64,000 nucleotides of DNA from Paraburkholderia ultramafica (GCF_902859915.1 NZ_CADIKK010000004.1:124001-188000); one strand, 5' to 3'. Counted from the first letter of the stretch, positions 46,294-57,051 are shown. Translations and numbers: made by a program. Notes: generated by a model not told the origin, from the letters alone.

Positions 46294-47349
46294 TTAAACC
46301 ACGACCGTCTGAGCTTCGCCGGCCGCGCTCTCGCGAATCGCGCCGATCTTCCAGACCTGCTCGCCAGCGGCGGACAACATACCGATCGCCGCATCCGCGT
46401 CGGCTGCGGCAACCACCACCGCCATGCCGATCCCGCAGTTGAACACGCGATGCATTTCCGCATCCGCGACGCCGCCGTGCTTTTGCAGCCACGCGAACAG
46501 CGGCGGCAGCGGCCATGCGCGATGATCCAGCTCGGCCGTCAGCCCTTCACGCAACACGCGCGGAATATTTTCGACCAGCCCGCCGCCCGTGATGTGCGCC
46601 ATGCCCTTGACCGTGATCTGCTGCATCAGGGCCAGCAACGGCTTCACGTAAATGTGCGTGGGCGCCATCAGCGCGTCGGCCAGCGTTCGGCCGTCGAAGT
46701 CCGCATTCAGATCGGGCTGCGCGCGCTCGATGATCTTGCGCACCAGCGAAAAGCCGTTCGAATGAATGCCGCTCGATGCCAGACCCAGCACCACGTCGCC
46801 CGGGGCGATCGTGCTGCCGTCGATGATCTTGCTCTTTTCCACCGCGCCGACCGCGAAACCGGCCAGGTCATACTCGCCGTCCGGATACATGCCCGGCATT
46901 TCCGCCGTTTCGCCACCGATCAGCGCGCAACCCGACAGTTCGCAACCATGCGCGATGCCCTTCACGACCGTGGCCGCCGTACCGACGTCCAGCTTGCCGC
47001 ACGCGAAGTAGTCGAGGAAGAACAGCGGCTCGGCGCCCTGCACGAGAATGTCGTTCACGCTCATCGCCACCAGATCCTGGCCGACAGTGTCGTGCCTGTT
47101 CAGTTGAAACGCGAGACGCAGCTTGGTGCCGACGCCGTCGGTGCCGGACACGAGCACCGGCTCCTTGTACTTCTTCGGCACTTCGAACAGCGCGCCGAAC
47201 CCGCCGATGCCACCCAGCACGCCGTCTCGCATCGTCTTTTTGGCAAAGGGCTTGATCGCGTCGACGAGGGCGTCGCCCGCGTCGATGTCCACGCCGGCGT
47301 CGCGATACGACAAACCTTGGGCGTCAGGGGCGGATTTGGGTTGATTCAT
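46294..47349 (-). CDS. purM: phosphoribosylformylglycinamidine cyclo-ligase
   Basis: AIR synthetase, fifth step of purine synthesis: FGAM plus ATP to AIR. 351 residues with [61 protein letters not shown] and [14 protein letters not shown], all family hallmarks. It is divergent from the AI-2E family gene with about 100 bases between. Confidence 0.97.
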   Translation of the reverse strand: MNQPKSAPDAQGLSYRDAGVDIDAGDALVDAIKPFAKKTMRDGVLGGIGGFGALFEVPKKYKEPVLVSGTDGVGTKLRLAFQLNRHDTVGQDLVAMSVNDILVQGAEPLFFLDYFACGKLDVGTAATVVKGIAHGCELSGCALIGGETAEMPGMYPDGEYDLAGFAVGAVEKSKIIDGSTIAPGDVVLGLASSGIHSNGFSLVRKIIERAQPDLNADFDGRTLADALMAPTHIYVKPLLALMQQITVKGMAHITGGGLVENIPRVLREGLTAELDHRAWPLPPLFAWLQKHGGVADAEMHRVFNCGIGMAVVVAAADADAAIGMLSAAGEQVWKIGAIRESAAGEAQTVVV

Positions 47350-47448
47350 GGGGAAGAGCGAGAAGGTCGGTAAAATGCGATTTTACCCGATGCCGGCCGA
47401 CTGGCTGGAATTTGATCATCCGGTTCCGACGACACCTGGGAAACAACT

Positions 47449-48525
47449 TTGCAACAAAACTCCTCGAATCTGACGCCTGTTCAGCGCCGCGCCCTTATCT
47501 GGATCGTGATCGCGCTGGGCGTCGGCATCCTGCTCTGGTTACTCAGTCCGGTCCTCACGCCGTTTCTGCTCGGCGCGATTCTCGCGTACATTCTGCAACC
47601 GGGCGTCGCGTGGATGGTGCGCCGGCGCGTGCCGCGCGCGCTGGCCGCATTGCTGATGATGCTGTTCTTCACGCTGCTGATGACCTTGCTCGTGCTGCTG
47701 GTGCTCGCGGCGGTCCAGAAGGAAGGGCCGCAACTGCGGCAGCAGGTGCCGCAGATGTTCGCGCATGCGAGCGCGTGGCTGCAACCCAAGCTGGCTATGC
47801 TGGGCCTTGCTGACTCGCTCGACTTCGCCAGCATCCGCGACCTCGTGATGGGGCAGCTGGAAGGCAGCGCGCAAACCGTCGCGCGGTACGCATGGACCTC
47901 GATTCGCACCAGCGGCAACCTGATGATGACGGTGATCGGCAACCTCGTGCTGGTGCCGCTCGTGCTGTTCTATCTGCTGTTCGACTGGAACCGCATGCTG
48001 GCACGCCTGCAGATCGTGGTGCCGCGCCGCTGGCTCGACAAGACGTTGCAACTGGCGCGCGACATGGACAAGATGCTGTCGCAATACCTGCGTGGCCAGT
48101 TGCTGGTGATGGCGGTGCTGGCGGCGTACTACTCGATTGCGCTGAGCATCGCCGGCTTCGAGATTGCGTTGCCGGTCGGTATTTTTACGGGCATCGCGGT
48201 GTTCATCCCGTACATCGGCTTTGCAACCGGCCTGGTGCTCGCGCTGCTCGCGGCGCTGCTACAGTTCGGCAACTGGTACGGCTTCGGCGCGGTCGCGCTG
48301 ATTTACGGCTTCGCGCAGATCGTCGAGAGCTTCTATCTGACGCCGCGCCTCGTCGGCGAACGCATCGGCCTGCACCCGCTCGCGGTAATCTTCGCCTTGC
48401 TCGCATTCGGCCAGCTGTTCGGCTTTTTCGGCGTGTTGCTCGCGTTGCCGGTCAGCGCGATCCTGTCGGTAGCGATCCGCGAGTTGCGGCAAAGCTATCT
48501 GACGAGCACGCTTTACAACAATTGA
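47449..48525 (+). CDS. AI-2E family transporter (PerM/YdgG type)
   Basis: 358-residue inner-membrane permease-like protein with about eight helices: IVIALGVGILLWLLSPVLTPFLLGAILAYI at the start, FTLLMTLLVLLVLAA, and the conserved C-terminal block GIAVFIPYIGFATGLVLALLAALLQFG, with LVGERIGLHPLAVIFALLAFGQLFGFFGVLLALP. The start codon is TTG 47449. The family includes exporters of AI-2 and Na+/H+ antiporters, so substrate is open. hda follows by 73 bases. Confidence 0.9.
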   Translation: MQQNSSNLTPVQRRALIWIVIALGVGILLWLLSPVLTPFLLGAILAYILQPGVAWMVRRRVPRALAALLMMLFFTLLMTLLVLLVLAAVQKEGPQLRQQVPQMFAHASAWLQPKLAMLGLADSLDFASIRDLVMGQLEGSAQTVARYAWTSIRTSGNLMMTVIGNLVLVPLVLFYLLFDWNRMLARLQIVVPRRWLDKTLQLARDMDKMLSQYLRGQLLVMAVLAAYYSIALSIAGFEIALPVGIFTGIAVFIPYIGFATGLVLALLAALLQFGNWYGFGAVALIYGFAQIVESFYLTPRLVGERIGLHPLAVIFALLAFGQLFGFFGVLLALPVSAILSVAIRELRQSYLTSTLYNN

Positions 48526-48598
48526 CCGCTTACTGACGTATTAAGGCCCGAGGTCCGGGCCACTGCGGCCTTAGCCTCATTTTCGGCATTAACCTACT

Positions 48599-49390
48599 GT
48601 GCTTCGTCAACTGACGCTCGATCTCGGCACCCCGCCGCCATCGACATTCGACAATTTCTTCGCCGGCGCGAACGCGGAACTGGTCACGCGGCTGCGTGAG
48701 CTCGACAACGCGCTCGCCGCCGGGCCGGTCGCCGATCGCACCTTCTACATCTGGGGCGAGTCCGGCAGCGGCCGCACGCATCTGTTGCAGGCGCTCGTGC
48801 ACGAAGCGCCGCCGGGGCATGCGCGCTTCGCCGGTCCGCAGGGCAGCCTCGCCGCGTTCAGCTTCGACCCGCGCGTCGCGCTATACGCGATCGACGATTG
48901 CGACGCGCTGTCGGCCGCGCAGCAGATCGCCGTGTTCAACCTGTTCAACGAAGTGCGCGCGCATCCCACCAGCGCGCTGGTCGCCGCGGGCAACGCGCCG
49001 CCGATCGGCATGACGGTGCGCGAGGATTTGCGCACCCGCCTCGGCTGGGGCCTCGTGTTCCATCTCGCGCCGCTGCCGGACGAAGGCAAGGCGGCGGTGC
49101 TGAAGCTCGCGGCGCGCGAGCGCGGCATCATGCTCGCCGACGACGTGCCCGCCTACCTGCTCACGCACTTTCGCCGCGACATGCCGAGCCTGATGGCGCT
49201 GCTCGACGCGCTCGACCGCTTCTCGCTCGAGCAGAAACGCGCGGTCACGCTGCCGCTGTTGCGCACCATGCTGGCGTCGCCCGACGCCGACGAACGGCGC
49301 GCCGCGCCCGGCTCATCGGGCTCACAGGCTGGTTCACAAGCGGGCTCCCCGCCGGTTCGCACGCCGCTTCACCCGCTTCAAGTAAAATAG
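48599..49390 (+). CDS. hda: DnaA regulatory inactivator Hda
   Basis: AAA+ protein of 263 residues that, with the sliding clamp, stimulates DnaA-ATP hydrolysis to prevent re-initiation. N-terminal clamp-binding motif QLTLDLG, DnaA-like FDNFFAGANAELV, P-loop GESGSGRTHLL (Arg at the usual Lys position), sensor ALVAAGNAPP and LRTRLGWGLVFHLAPL. The start is GTG 48599. The C-terminal 25 residues are a Ser/Gly/Gln-rich tail not typical of Hda. Confidence 0.92.
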   Translation: MLRQLTLDLGTPPPSTFDNFFAGANAELVTRLRELDNALAAGPVADRTFYIWGESGSGRTHLLQALVHEAPPGHARFAGPQGSLAAFSFDPRVALYAIDDCDALSAAQQIAVFNLFNEVRAHPTSALVAAGNAPPIGMTVREDLRTRLGWGLVFHLAPLPDEGKAAVLKLAARERGIMLADDVPAYLLTHFRRDMPSLMALLDALDRFSLEQKRAVTLPLLRTMLASPDADERRAAPGSSGSQAGSQAGSPPVRTPLHPLQVK

Positions 49391-49396
49391 GCCCCC

Positions 49397-50083
49397 ATGA
49401 CTAACCTCGCACTCTTCGATCTCGACCACACGCTCATTCCCACCGACAGCGACCACGAATGGGGCCGCTTCATGGTGAAACAAGGCATGGTCGACGCCGA
49501 AAATTTCGCCCGCGAAAACGACCGCTTTTTCGCCGACTACAAAGCCGGCAAGCTCGACATTCACGCCTATCTGATCGCCATGCTCACGCCGCTCGCGAAG
49601 TACACGCGCGCGCAACTCGCCGAGCTTCACGCGCAGTACATGCACGAAGTCATCACGCCGGCGATCTTCCCGGTCGCGCTGGAGCTGGTGAAGCAGCACC
49701 GCGAAGCCGGCGACCTCTGCTGCGTGGTCACCGCCACCAACGAATTCATCACGCGCCCGATCGCGCAAGCCTTTGGCGTCGATGCGCTGATCGCCTGCGA
49801 AGTGGAAACCGTCGACGGCGATCCGCACGGCGCCTACACCGGCCGCCCGACCGGCACGCCGAGCTACAAGGAAGGCAAGATCGTCCGCACCGAAGCGTGG
49901 CTCGCCTCGCTCGGCAAGACCTGGGCCGACTTCGAGCACAGCTATTTCTATAGCGATTCGCACAACGACATTCCGCTGCTCGAAAAAGTCACCGATCCCA
50001 TCGCGACCAATCCGGACGACACATTGCGCGCCCATGCGCAAGCCAAAGGCTGGCGCATCCTCGAACTCTTTCAACCCTCGTGA
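49397..50083 (+). CDS. HAD-IB family phosphatase (SerB-like)
   Basis: 228-residue HAD hydrolase. Motif I FDLDHTLIPTDSD holds the nucleophile Asp; motif II Thr in VVTATNEF; motif III/IV in KEGKI and YFYSDSHNDIPLL. Similar to phosphoserine-phosphatase relatives; substrate unknown, possibly a phosphorylated amino acid or lipid precursor. It starts six bases after hda and its stop overlaps the pcnB GTG. Confidence 0.88.
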   Translation: MTNLALFDLDHTLIPTDSDHEWGRFMVKQGMVDAENFARENDRFFADYKAGKLDIHAYLIAMLTPLAKYTRAQLAELHAQYMHEVITPAIFPVALELVKQHREAGDLCCVVTATNEFITRPIAQAFGVDALIACEVETVDGDPHGAYTGRPTGTPSYKEGKIVRTEAWLASLGKTWADFEHSYFYSDSHNDIPLLEKVTDPIATNPDDTLRAHAQAKGWRILELFQPS

Positions 50084-51687
50084 TCAAAAAACTTATCCGC
50101 AAGCTATTCGGCCAGGACGCGGCGCCCGCTGACGACACGCTGCCCGCCGAAGCCGAAGCAGACGTAACCGGCCGCGCACCCGCGCGCGCGAAGTCCGCCG
50201 CGGCGGGCGCCAGCAAGGCGCGCCGCAAACCCGCCGGCGCCGGCGCGGCCGCCAGGACCGTGCGCGACCCGGACGTGCCGGTCATCATCCCGCACGACGT
50301 GCACGGCATCGATCCCACCTTGATCTCGAGGAACGCGATTCGCGTGACCGAAGGTCTGCAGCAGGCAGGCCACCGTGCGTTTATCGTCGGCGGTGCGGTG
50401 CGTGACCTGCTGCTCGGCGTCAAACCGAAAGACTTCGACGTCGCTACCGACGCCACCCCTGAACAGGTGCAGAAGCTGTTCCGCCGCGCGCGCATCATCG
50501 GCCGGCGGTTTCAGATCGTGCACGTGCAGTTCGGCCAGGAAATCATCGAAACCTCGACGTTCCGTGCGCTGGTCGATCCGCCCGCGGCGGACGCGGCGGA
50601 CGCGGCGCCGCCGCGGCGCCTCAAGCGCGACGAGCTCGACCGCCGCACCCACGCGGTGGACGCGAGCGGCCGCGTGCTGCGCGACAACGTGTGGGGCGAG
50701 CAGCACGAGGACGCCACGCGCCGCGACTTCACGATCAACGCGATGTACTACGATCCGGCCACGGAAACCGTGCTGGACTATCACAACGGCATGGCCGACA
50801 TGCGCGCGCGTCTGCTGCGCATGATCGGCGACCCGGCCACGCGGTATCGCGAAGATCCGGTGCGCATGCTGCGGGTGGTGCGTTTCGCCGCGAAGCTCGA
50901 GTTCGAAATCGAAGACAGCACGCGCGCGCCGATCGGCAAGATGGCCGATCTGATCAACAACGTGCCCGCCGCGCGTCTGTTCGACGAGATGCTCAAGCTG
51001 ATGCTGTCGGGTCACGCGCTCGCCTGCCTGAAGCGCTTGCGCCAGGAAGGCCTGCATCACGGCCTGCTGCCGCTGCTCGACGTGGTGCTGGAGCAGCCGA
51101 TCGGCGAAAAATTCATCACACTGGCGCTGACCAACACGGATAAGCGCGTGCTCGCCGGCAAACCGGTGTCGCCGGGCTTCCTGTTCGCCACGCTGCTGTG
51201 GCACGACGTGCAACAGCGCTGGCAGAAATTTGAAGCGGACGGCGAATATCCGGTACCCGCCCTGCATCGCGCGATGGACGAAGTCCTCGACATGCAAACA
51301 GGGAAACTCGCGATCCACAAGCGCTTCTCGTCGGATATGCGCGAAATCTGGGGCCTGCAGTTGCGTCTCGAAAAACGCTCGGGAAGAAGTGCGCTGAAGC
51401 TGCTGGAACACCAAAGATTTAGAGCGGGGTATGATTTCCTCCTGTTGCGCTGCGAATCGGGCGAACTCGATGAGTCGGCCGGTGCGTGGTGGACGGAGTT
51501 CATTGAAGGAGACGTCGCCGCGCGCGAGGCATTGCTCACGCAAGGCGGGAAGGACCGGAGTCCCAGAAAACGACGGCGGCGCAGCAGTGGCGCCAGAAAC
51601 CGCAAACCGGGCGACGGAATGGAGGGCGGCACGCCAGCCGAACGCACAGACAACGACGCGGGCCACGACGGCTCGCACGACGACTGA
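50080..51687 (+). CDS. pcnB: poly(A) polymerase I
   Basis: Adds 3' poly(A) tails that promote RNA decay. 535 residues from GTG 50080, overlapping the previous stop as GTGA. Nucleotidyltransferase core: FIVGGAVRDLLLGVKPKDFDVATDATP with the catalytic Asp pair, RRFQIVHVQFG, RRDFTINAMYYDP, RVVRFAAKLEF. An Ala/Arg-rich N-terminal extension and a strongly basic C-terminal tail (RKRRRRSSGARNRK) for RNA binding match proteobacterial PAP I. Confidence 0.93.
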   Translation: MIKKLIRKLFGQDAAPADDTLPAEAEADVTGRAPARAKSAAAGASKARRKPAGAGAAARTVRDPDVPVIIPHDVHGIDPTLISRNAIRVTEGLQQAGHRAFIVGGAVRDLLLGVKPKDFDVATDATPEQVQKLFRRARIIGRRFQIVHVQFGQEIIETSTFRALVDPPAADAADAAPPRRLKRDELDRRTHAVDASGRVLRDNVWGEQHEDATRRDFTINAMYYDPATETVLDYHNGMADMRARLLRMIGDPATRYREDPVRMLRVVRFAAKLEFEIEDSTRAPIGKMADLINNVPAARLFDEMLKLMLSGHALACLKRLRQEGLHHGLLPLLDVVLEQPIGEKFITLALTNTDKRVLAGKPVSPGFLFATLLWHDVQQRWQKFEADGEYPVPALHRAMDEVLDMQTGKLAIHKRFSSDMREIWGLQLRLEKRSGRSALKLLEHQRFRAGYDFLLLRCESGELDESAGAWWTEFIEGDVAAREALLTQGGKDRSPRKRRRRSSGARNRKPGDGMEGGTPAERTDNDAGHDGSHDD

Positions 51688-51735
51688 CACAGCGTTCGCT
51701 GGAGCCGTCGAACGATAGTTGCAGAAAGGTATGCC

Positions 51736-52284
51736 ATGACGGTTGCTTATCTTGGCCTCGGCGCGAATCTCGGGGACGCGCGCCAGACCCTGAAAGACGC
51801 AGTGGTGTGTCTCGCACAGCAGCACACCATCTCCGTGCTCGCCAAGTCGAGCCTGTATCGCACTGCCCCGATCGACGCGGGCGGTGACGATTATTTCAAC
51901 TGCGTCGTGAAGGTCGATACGACGCTCCCCGTGCGGCATCTGCTGGCGCTGTGCCACAAGATCGAGCATCAGTTCGGTCGCGAGCGGCCGTTTCGCAACG
52001 CACCGCGCACGCTCGACCTGGACATCCTGCTGTACGGCGATCAATCGATCGACGAGGCCGATCTGATCGTGCCGCATCCGCGTCTGGTCGAACGCGCCTT
52101 TGCCCTGGTGCCGCTGGTCGAAATCGATGCGGCGCTGGTCATCCCGCAACACGGCCGCGCTGATGCGCTGCTCGGCGCAGTGAGGGATCAACGCATCGAG
52201 AAGGTGAAGGGCTCCTGTCAGTGTCCAATGCTTAATGCATTAACCGCCGACGGCGGCGCTGCCGCCAAAGGCCGCTGCGAATGA
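51736..52284 (+). CDS. folK: 2-amino-4-hydroxy-6-hydroxymethyldihydropteridine pyrophosphokinase
   Basis: HPPK of folate synthesis, transferring pyrophosphate from ATP to the pterin. 182 residues: AYLGLGANLGDARQTL, SLYRTAPIDAGGDDYFNCVV, FGRERPFRNAPRTLDLDILLYGD with the catalytic and metal-binding Asp pair, and VPHPRLVERAFALVPL. It ends in a tail of about 25 residues. Its stop overlaps the next ATG by ATGA. Confidence 0.95.
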   Translation: MTVAYLGLGANLGDARQTLKDAVVCLAQQHTISVLAKSSLYRTAPIDAGGDDYFNCVVKVDTTLPVRHLLALCHKIEHQFGRERPFRNAPRTLDLDILLYGDQSIDEADLIVPHPRLVERAFALVPLVEIDAALVIPQHGRADALLGAVRDQRIEKVKGSCQCPMLNALTADGGAAAKGRCE

Positions 52285-52961
52285 GTTCGCCGCCACTCAC
52301 GGTCACCGCGCCGCACTTGCGGCCTCCGTTCGGGTATCTCGCGATCGAAGGGCCGATCGGCGTCGGCAAGACTTCGCTCGCACGGCGGCTCGCGCAGCGC
52401 TGGTCGATGCACGAATTATTCGAGCGGCCGCAGGCCAATCCCTTTCTCGAACGTTTTTATCGCGACACCGCGCGTTACGCGTTGCCCGCGCAACTGCACT
52501 TCGCGTTGCAGCGCGCGCAGCAGGCGCAGGAAGTGAACGTGTTGCATGGCTCGGGCACGCCGCTGATCGCCGATTTCATGACGCAGAAGAACGACATCTT
52601 CGCGCGTCTAACCTTGCAGGAAGACGAGTGGCAGTTGTATCGCGCGCTCGCCGCGCGGCTTGACGTCAGCGCGCCCGCGCCGGATTTCGTGGTCTATCTG
52701 CAGGCCAGTCCCGAGGTGCTGTTCGCGCGCATCCAGAAGCGCGCCGTGCCGATGGAGCTGCAGATTTCCGACGCGTATCTGCGCGCCCTGTGCGACGCGT
52801 ACAACGACTTCTTCTATCACTACGACGGCACGCCCGTGCTGACGATCAACGCCGAACACCTGAATCCGCTCGATTCCGACGCGGACCTTGCGCTACTCGC
52901 CGAACGCATCGAAACCATGCGCGGCCGCAAGGAATTCTTTGTCAAAGGCACGTCGCTCTGA
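52281..52961 (+). CDS. deoxynucleoside kinase family protein
   Basis: 226-residue P-loop kinase (dGK/dAK/dCK family). P-loop IEGPIGVGKTSLA, the ERPQANPFLERFYRD stretch, catalytic DF in LIADFMTQKNDIFA, and LID-like region RIQKRAVPMELQIS. Salvages purine or pyrimidine deoxynucleosides; specificity not inferable. Translationally coupled to folK and followed closely by panB, an arrangement seen in betaproteobacteria. Confidence 0.9.
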   Translation: MSSPPLTVTAPHLRPPFGYLAIEGPIGVGKTSLARRLAQRWSMHELFERPQANPFLERFYRDTARYALPAQLHFALQRAQQAQEVNVLHGSGTPLIADFMTQKNDIFARLTLQEDEWQLYRALAARLDVSAPAPDFVVYLQASPEVLFARIQKRAVPMELQISDAYLRALCDAYNDFFYHYDGTPVLTINAEHLNPLDSDADLALLAERIETMRGRKEFFVKGTSL

Positions 52962-52996
52962 GCGGCGCGGCCACCTCTTTTCCAATGGATTGACCC

Positions 52997-53812
52997 ATGA
53001 CCTATTTGCAGGAAGCGAGCCGGAACGCGATCACCGTGCCGAAACTGCAGGCAATGCGCGACGCCGGCGAGAGAATCGCAATGCTCACCTGTTACGACGC
53101 GAGCTTCGCCGCGCTGCTGGATCGGGCGGGCGTCGACGTGCTGTTGATCGGCGACTCGCTCGGCAATGTGCTGCAAGGCCACACGACCACGCTGCCGGTG
53201 TCGCTTGCCGACATCGCTTATCACACGGCTAGCGTGGCACGCGCGCGGCCGTCGGCGCTGGTAGTGGCCGATTTGCCGTTCGGCACTTATGGCACGCCGG
53301 AAGAAGCGTTCAGAAGCTCGGTGGAATTGATGCGCGCCGGCGCGCAGATGGTGAAGCTCGAGGGTGGCGTATGGCTCGCGGACACGGTGCGTTTTCTGGT
53401 CGAGCGCTCGATTCCCGTGTGCGCGCACGTCGGCCTCACGCCGCAGTCCGTGCATGCGTTCGGCGGCTTCAAAGTGCAAGGCAAGACCGAGGCGGGTGCG
53501 AGCCAGTTGCTGCGCGACTCGCTCGCGATGCAGGCGGCCGGCGCGCAATTGATCGTGATGGAGGCGATTCCGACGCAGCTCGCGAGCGAAGTCACAAAGC
53601 AGCTGCGCATTCCGACGATCGGGATTGGCGCGGGTCTGGATTGCTCGGGTCAAGTGCTGGTGCTGCATGACATGCTAGGGATTTTCCCCGGCAAGCGCCC
53701 GCGCTTTGTGAAGGATTTCATGCAGGGGCAGCCGAGCATTCTGGCCGCTGTGCAAGCGTATGTTCGCGCGGTGAAGGACGCTTCGTTCCCTGGCCCGGAG
53801 CACACGTTCTGA
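52997..53812 (+). CDS. panB: 3-methyl-2-oxobutanoate hydroxymethyltransferase
   Basis: First committed step of pantothenate/CoA synthesis, using methylene-tetrahydrofolate and ketoisovalerate. 271 residues: [69 protein letters not shown] and [21 protein letters not shown]. Metal ligands and catalytic Glu region are present. Confidence 0.97.
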   Translation: MTYLQEASRNAITVPKLQAMRDAGERIAMLTCYDASFAALLDRAGVDVLLIGDSLGNVLQGHTTTLPVSLADIAYHTASVARARPSALVVADLPFGTYGTPEEAFRSSVELMRAGAQMVKLEGGVWLADTVRFLVERSIPVCAHVGLTPQSVHAFGGFKVQGKTEAGASQLLRDSLAMQAAGAQLIVMEAIPTQLASEVTKQLRIPTIGIGAGLDCSGQVLVLHDMLGIFPGKRPRFVKDFMQGQPSILAAVQAYVRAVKDASFPGPEHTF

Positions 53813-53882
53813 CGTTCTGATGGATTGCAGCGCCTTGGTGGTTGGCGGGGCGCTGGTTTGTTTTTGCGCACGCGGACGGCTT

Positions 53883-55901
53883 TTACGTACCCGTGCAGCT
53901 CTTGCGTGCGACTCCGTCCGTGTTCTGACGGACGATCCGCGCCGGCAGCGCGCCGCGCAATGCGTTGCAGATCAGCAGCGCTTCGGCGTTCAGCACGTCC
54001 GCCTGCGTCAGGATTTTTTCGGCCGCTTGCAGACCCGACGCGCCTTCAAGCAACACGCTTCGCATCACACCGGGCAGCACGCCCGACGCGAGCGGCGGCG
54101 TCCACCATTGCCCTGCCAGTTTCACAAACACATTCGACCGGCCGCCTTCGGTCAACTCACCTCGTTCGTTGAAAAACAGGGTATCGAATGCGCCTTTCGC
54201 CTCGGCTTCGCGCCAGCCGCGGTCGTAGTCGGCGCGGCGAGTGGTTTTGTGGTGTAGCAGTGGGTCGTTGGCTTCGGTCGCGGGGAAGGCCTCGTCAGGA
54301 CCGAGCAGGACGCCGACGATGGCGTCGGCTAGCGGCGTCAATACCGCGGCGGTGATTTGCATCGTGCCGCGCTTGCTCAGCGCGAGCCGCATGCGGTGCG
54401 GGCTTTGCGTCGGCAGCGACGCGCACTTCGCGGCGATTTGCGCACGAACTGCATTGATGTCGTCGAGTTTGAAGCCAAGCACCGCTGCGCTGGACGCGAG
54501 CCGTTCGAGATGACGCGATAGATGCCGCACGCCCTCTTCCCGCGTCGCGTACATCGTTTCGAAGAGTTCGAAGCCCGGGTCGGCGCCGGTAAGAAAGCTG
54601 GCTTTCAATTGGCACTCCACATATTCGTCGGCGGCCACGCTGTCGAGGACGATGCCCGCGCCGACGCCCATCTTGCCTCGCAGGCCGCCAGTTTGCGCGG
54701 ACCGGTTCAACGTCAAGGTGCGGATTGCGACGCAGAGGCAGAAGTCGCCGCAGAGGGATTCGTTTGCGGTGGGTGTGGCGGCAATCTTTGCCGCCGCGCC
54801 AGTGGCATCTGCCTGCATGCCTTCAGCGCCAGCATGATCAGCATCCGAAGGTGCATCGAGCCACCCGATCGCCCCGGTATAAAGACCGCGCGGCGTACTC
54901 TCAAGTTCGTCGATCAACTGCATCGTGCGATGCTTGGGCGCGCCGGTGATCGAGCCGCACGGAAACAGCGCGCGCAGGATTCCGGCGAACGGCGTACCGG
55001 TCCGCAACGTCGCCTCCACCGTCGACGTCATCTGCCAGACCGACGCATACGGTTCGACCGAGAACAGCGCCGGCACCTTGACCGAGCCCGTCTGCGCAAC
55101 CCGCGACAGATCGTTGCGCAGCAGATCGACGATCATCACGTTTTCGGCGCGGTTTTTCGGATCGTTGCCAAGGAACTCGGCTGCGCGCCGATCGGCGACC
55201 GGATCGTCCGAGCGCGGCGCCGTGCCTTTCATCGGCCGCGCGCGCAACTTTGCGCCCTGCTTCTCAATGAAAAGCTCCGGCGAGCACGACAACACCCAGC
55301 TATCACCCGGCAACGCGATGAGCGCGCCGAACGGAACCGGCTGACGCGCCCTCAAGCGCCGATAGAACGCGGTGGGCGTACCGAACACGTCGAAGCCGAG
55401 CCGATACGTGTAGTTGACCTGATACGAATCGCCCACGCACAGAGCGGCATGAATCGCATCGATCGCGGCGTTGAATTGCGCGGGATCGACGCTCGCGCGC
55501 ACATTAGCCGTGCCTGCCACCGACGGCTCGAGCGCACCGCCGTCGCGCTCGGTGAGCCACGCGTCGACCTCTTCGCGCGACCGCTTGTCGCAACGCTCGA
55601 ACAATAAAAAACGCAGCGTGGCATCGCCACGCTGCGTTTTCAGAAACCGGTGCGCACCTCCATCGAGGAGCGTCCGGCCAAACTCATAGTCGGCGAGCAC
55701 GACGGCATGCAAACCATCCCGCGTATCGGCAACGACGCTCTCACACACGGCTTCGAGTTGCGCGGCGTCCGCGCAAACCCGTTCATGCACAAAACCCGTG
55801 TACAGACGACTCGAACGGCGCGCCGCCGTCGCGTCGCAATCGTCGAGCAACGCGAAAACCGCGCCGCGCTCATCTGCCGTCATGTTTGCCGCCAACTTCA
55901 A
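53883..55901 (-). CDS. pabB: bifunctional aminodeoxychorismate synthase component I / aminodeoxychorismate lyase (PabB-PabC fusion)
   Basis: 672-residue fusion making p-aminobenzoate for folate. The PabB part (to about 430) has SYQVNYTYRLGFDVFG, FSCSPELF-like LSCSPELFIEK, RPMKGTAPRS, NRAENVMIVDLLRNDLSRVA and FPCGSITGAPKHRTMQLIDELE. The Lys in MKGTAP is typical of PabB. The PabC part (from about 440) has FELFETMYA, the PLP lysine in LLHHKTTRRADYD and FFNERGELTEGGRSNVFV. An unusual Ala-rich insert (about residues 355-385) lies within the PabB domain. The ATG is 8 bases after the dnaJ stop, so it reads from the heat-shock operon. Confidence 0.92.
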   Translation of the reverse strand: MKLAANMTADERGAVFALLDDCDATAARRSSRLYTGFVHERVCADAAQLEAVCESVVADTRDGLHAVVLADYEFGRTLLDGGAHRFLKTQRGDATLRFLLFERCDKRSREEVDAWLTERDGGALEPSVAGTANVRASVDPAQFNAAIDAIHAALCVGDSYQVNYTYRLGFDVFGTPTAFYRRLRARQPVPFGALIALPGDSWVLSCSPELFIEKQGAKLRARPMKGTAPRSDDPVADRRAAEFLGNDPKNRAENVMIVDLLRNDLSRVAQTGSVKVPALFSVEPYASVWQMTSTVEATLRTGTPFAGILRALFPCGSITGAPKHRTMQLIDELESTPRGLYTGAIGWLDAPSDADHAGAEGMQADATGAAAKIAATPTANESLCGDFCLCVAIRTLTLNRSAQTGGLRGKMGVGAGIVLDSVAADEYVECQLKASFLTGADPGFELFETMYATREEGVRHLSRHLERLASSAAVLGFKLDDINAVRAQIAAKCASLPTQSPHRMRLALSKRGTMQITAAVLTPLADAIVGVLLGPDEAFPATEANDPLLHHKTTRRADYDRGWREAEAKGAFDTLFFNERGELTEGGRSNVFVKLAGQWWTPPLASGVLPGVMRSVLLEGASGLQAAEKILTQADVLNAEALLICNALRGALPARIVRQNTDGVARKSCTGT

Positions 55902-55908
55902 ACTGCCA

Positions 55909-57051
55909 TTAATCGAAGAAGCTCTTCACCCGATCGAACCAGCTCTTGCTTTGCGGGCTGTGCCGGGAGCCGCCTTCAACCAGCGCCTTTTCGAATTGCT
56001 GCAGCAACTCGCGCTGCGACTCGGTGAGCTTGACCGGCGTTTCGACTTGCACGTGCACGTACAGATCGCCGGCAATACTCGAACGCAGCCCCTTGATGCC
56101 CTTGCCACGCAGACGGAACGTCTTGCCCGACTGCGTGCCTTCCGGCACGGTGAAGCTGGCGCGGCCCGCGAGTGTCGGCACTTCGATTTCGCCGCCGAGG
56201 GCCGCCTTGGTGAACGGAATCGGCATCTGACAGTGCAGGTCGTCACCGTCGCGCTCGAATACCGAGTGCTGCTTGATGTGAATTTCGACGTACAGATCGC
56301 CAGACGGACCGCCGTTGATACCCGGTTCACCGTTGCCGGCCGAGCGGATGCGCATGCCGTCGTCGATACCTGCGGGGATCTTCACTTCCAGCGTCTTGGT
56401 TTCCTTCACCTTGCCCGCGCCGTGGCAATGGCCGCACGGCTCCGGAATATAGGTGCCGGTGCCGTGGCACTTCGGGCAGGTTTGCTGAATGCTGAAAAAG
56501 CCTTGCGACATCCGCACCGAACCCGAGCCGCTACAGGTCGGGCAGGTTTCCGGCTTGGTGCCGGGCTTCGCCCCCGAGCCGTGACAGACATCGCACGAGA
56601 CCCAGCTCGGCACGCGAATCTGCGTGTCGTAGCCGTGTGCGGCCTGTTCCAGGGTGATTTCCATGCTGTAGCGCAGATCGGCGCCGCGATACACCTGCGG
56701 GCCGGCACGTCCGCCGCCACCACGTGCGGCGCCACCGGCCGCCTGGCCGAAGATGTCGCCGAAAATATCGCCGAACGCATCGGCAAAGCCGCCGAAGCCT
56801 TGCGCACCGCCTGCGCCCATGTTCGGATCGACACCCGCGTGGCCGTACTGATCGTACGCGGCACGCTTTTGCGAGTCCGACAGCATTTCATAGGCTTCCT
56901 TCACCTCTTTGAAATGCTCTTCCGCATCCTTGTTGCCCGGATTGCGGTCGGGGTGGTGCTTCATCGCGAGCTTGCGATAAGCCTTCTTGATTTCGTCGTC
57001 GCTCGCGTTCTTTGCGACGCCCAGAACCTCGTAGTAATCCCGTTTCGCCAT
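55909..57051 (-). CDS. dnaJ: chaperone DnaJ
   Basis: Hsp40 co-chaperone of DnaK, 380 residues. J domain with HPD in [16 protein letters not shown]; Gly-rich region ([19 protein letters not shown]); four zinc-finger repeats [24 protein letters not shown] and CGHCHGAG; C-terminal client-binding domains. It follows dnaK by about 270 bases and precedes pabBC by 8. Confidence 0.98.
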   Translation of the reverse strand: MAKRDYYEVLGVAKNASDDEIKKAYRKLAMKHHPDRNPGNKDAEEHFKEVKEAYEMLSDSQKRAAYDQYGHAGVDPNMGAGGAQGFGGFADAFGDIFGDIFGQAAGGAARGGGGRAGPQVYRGADLRYSMEITLEQAAHGYDTQIRVPSWVSCDVCHGSGAKPGTKPETCPTCSGSGSVRMSQGFFSIQQTCPKCHGTGTYIPEPCGHCHGAGKVKETKTLEVKIPAGIDDGMRIRSAGNGEPGINGGPSGDLYVEIHIKQHSVFERDGDDLHCQMPIPFTKAALGGEIEVPTLAGRASFTVPEGTQSGKTFRLRGKGIKGLRSSIAGDLYVHVQVETPVKLTESQRELLQQFEKALVEGGSRHSPQSKSWFDRVKSFFD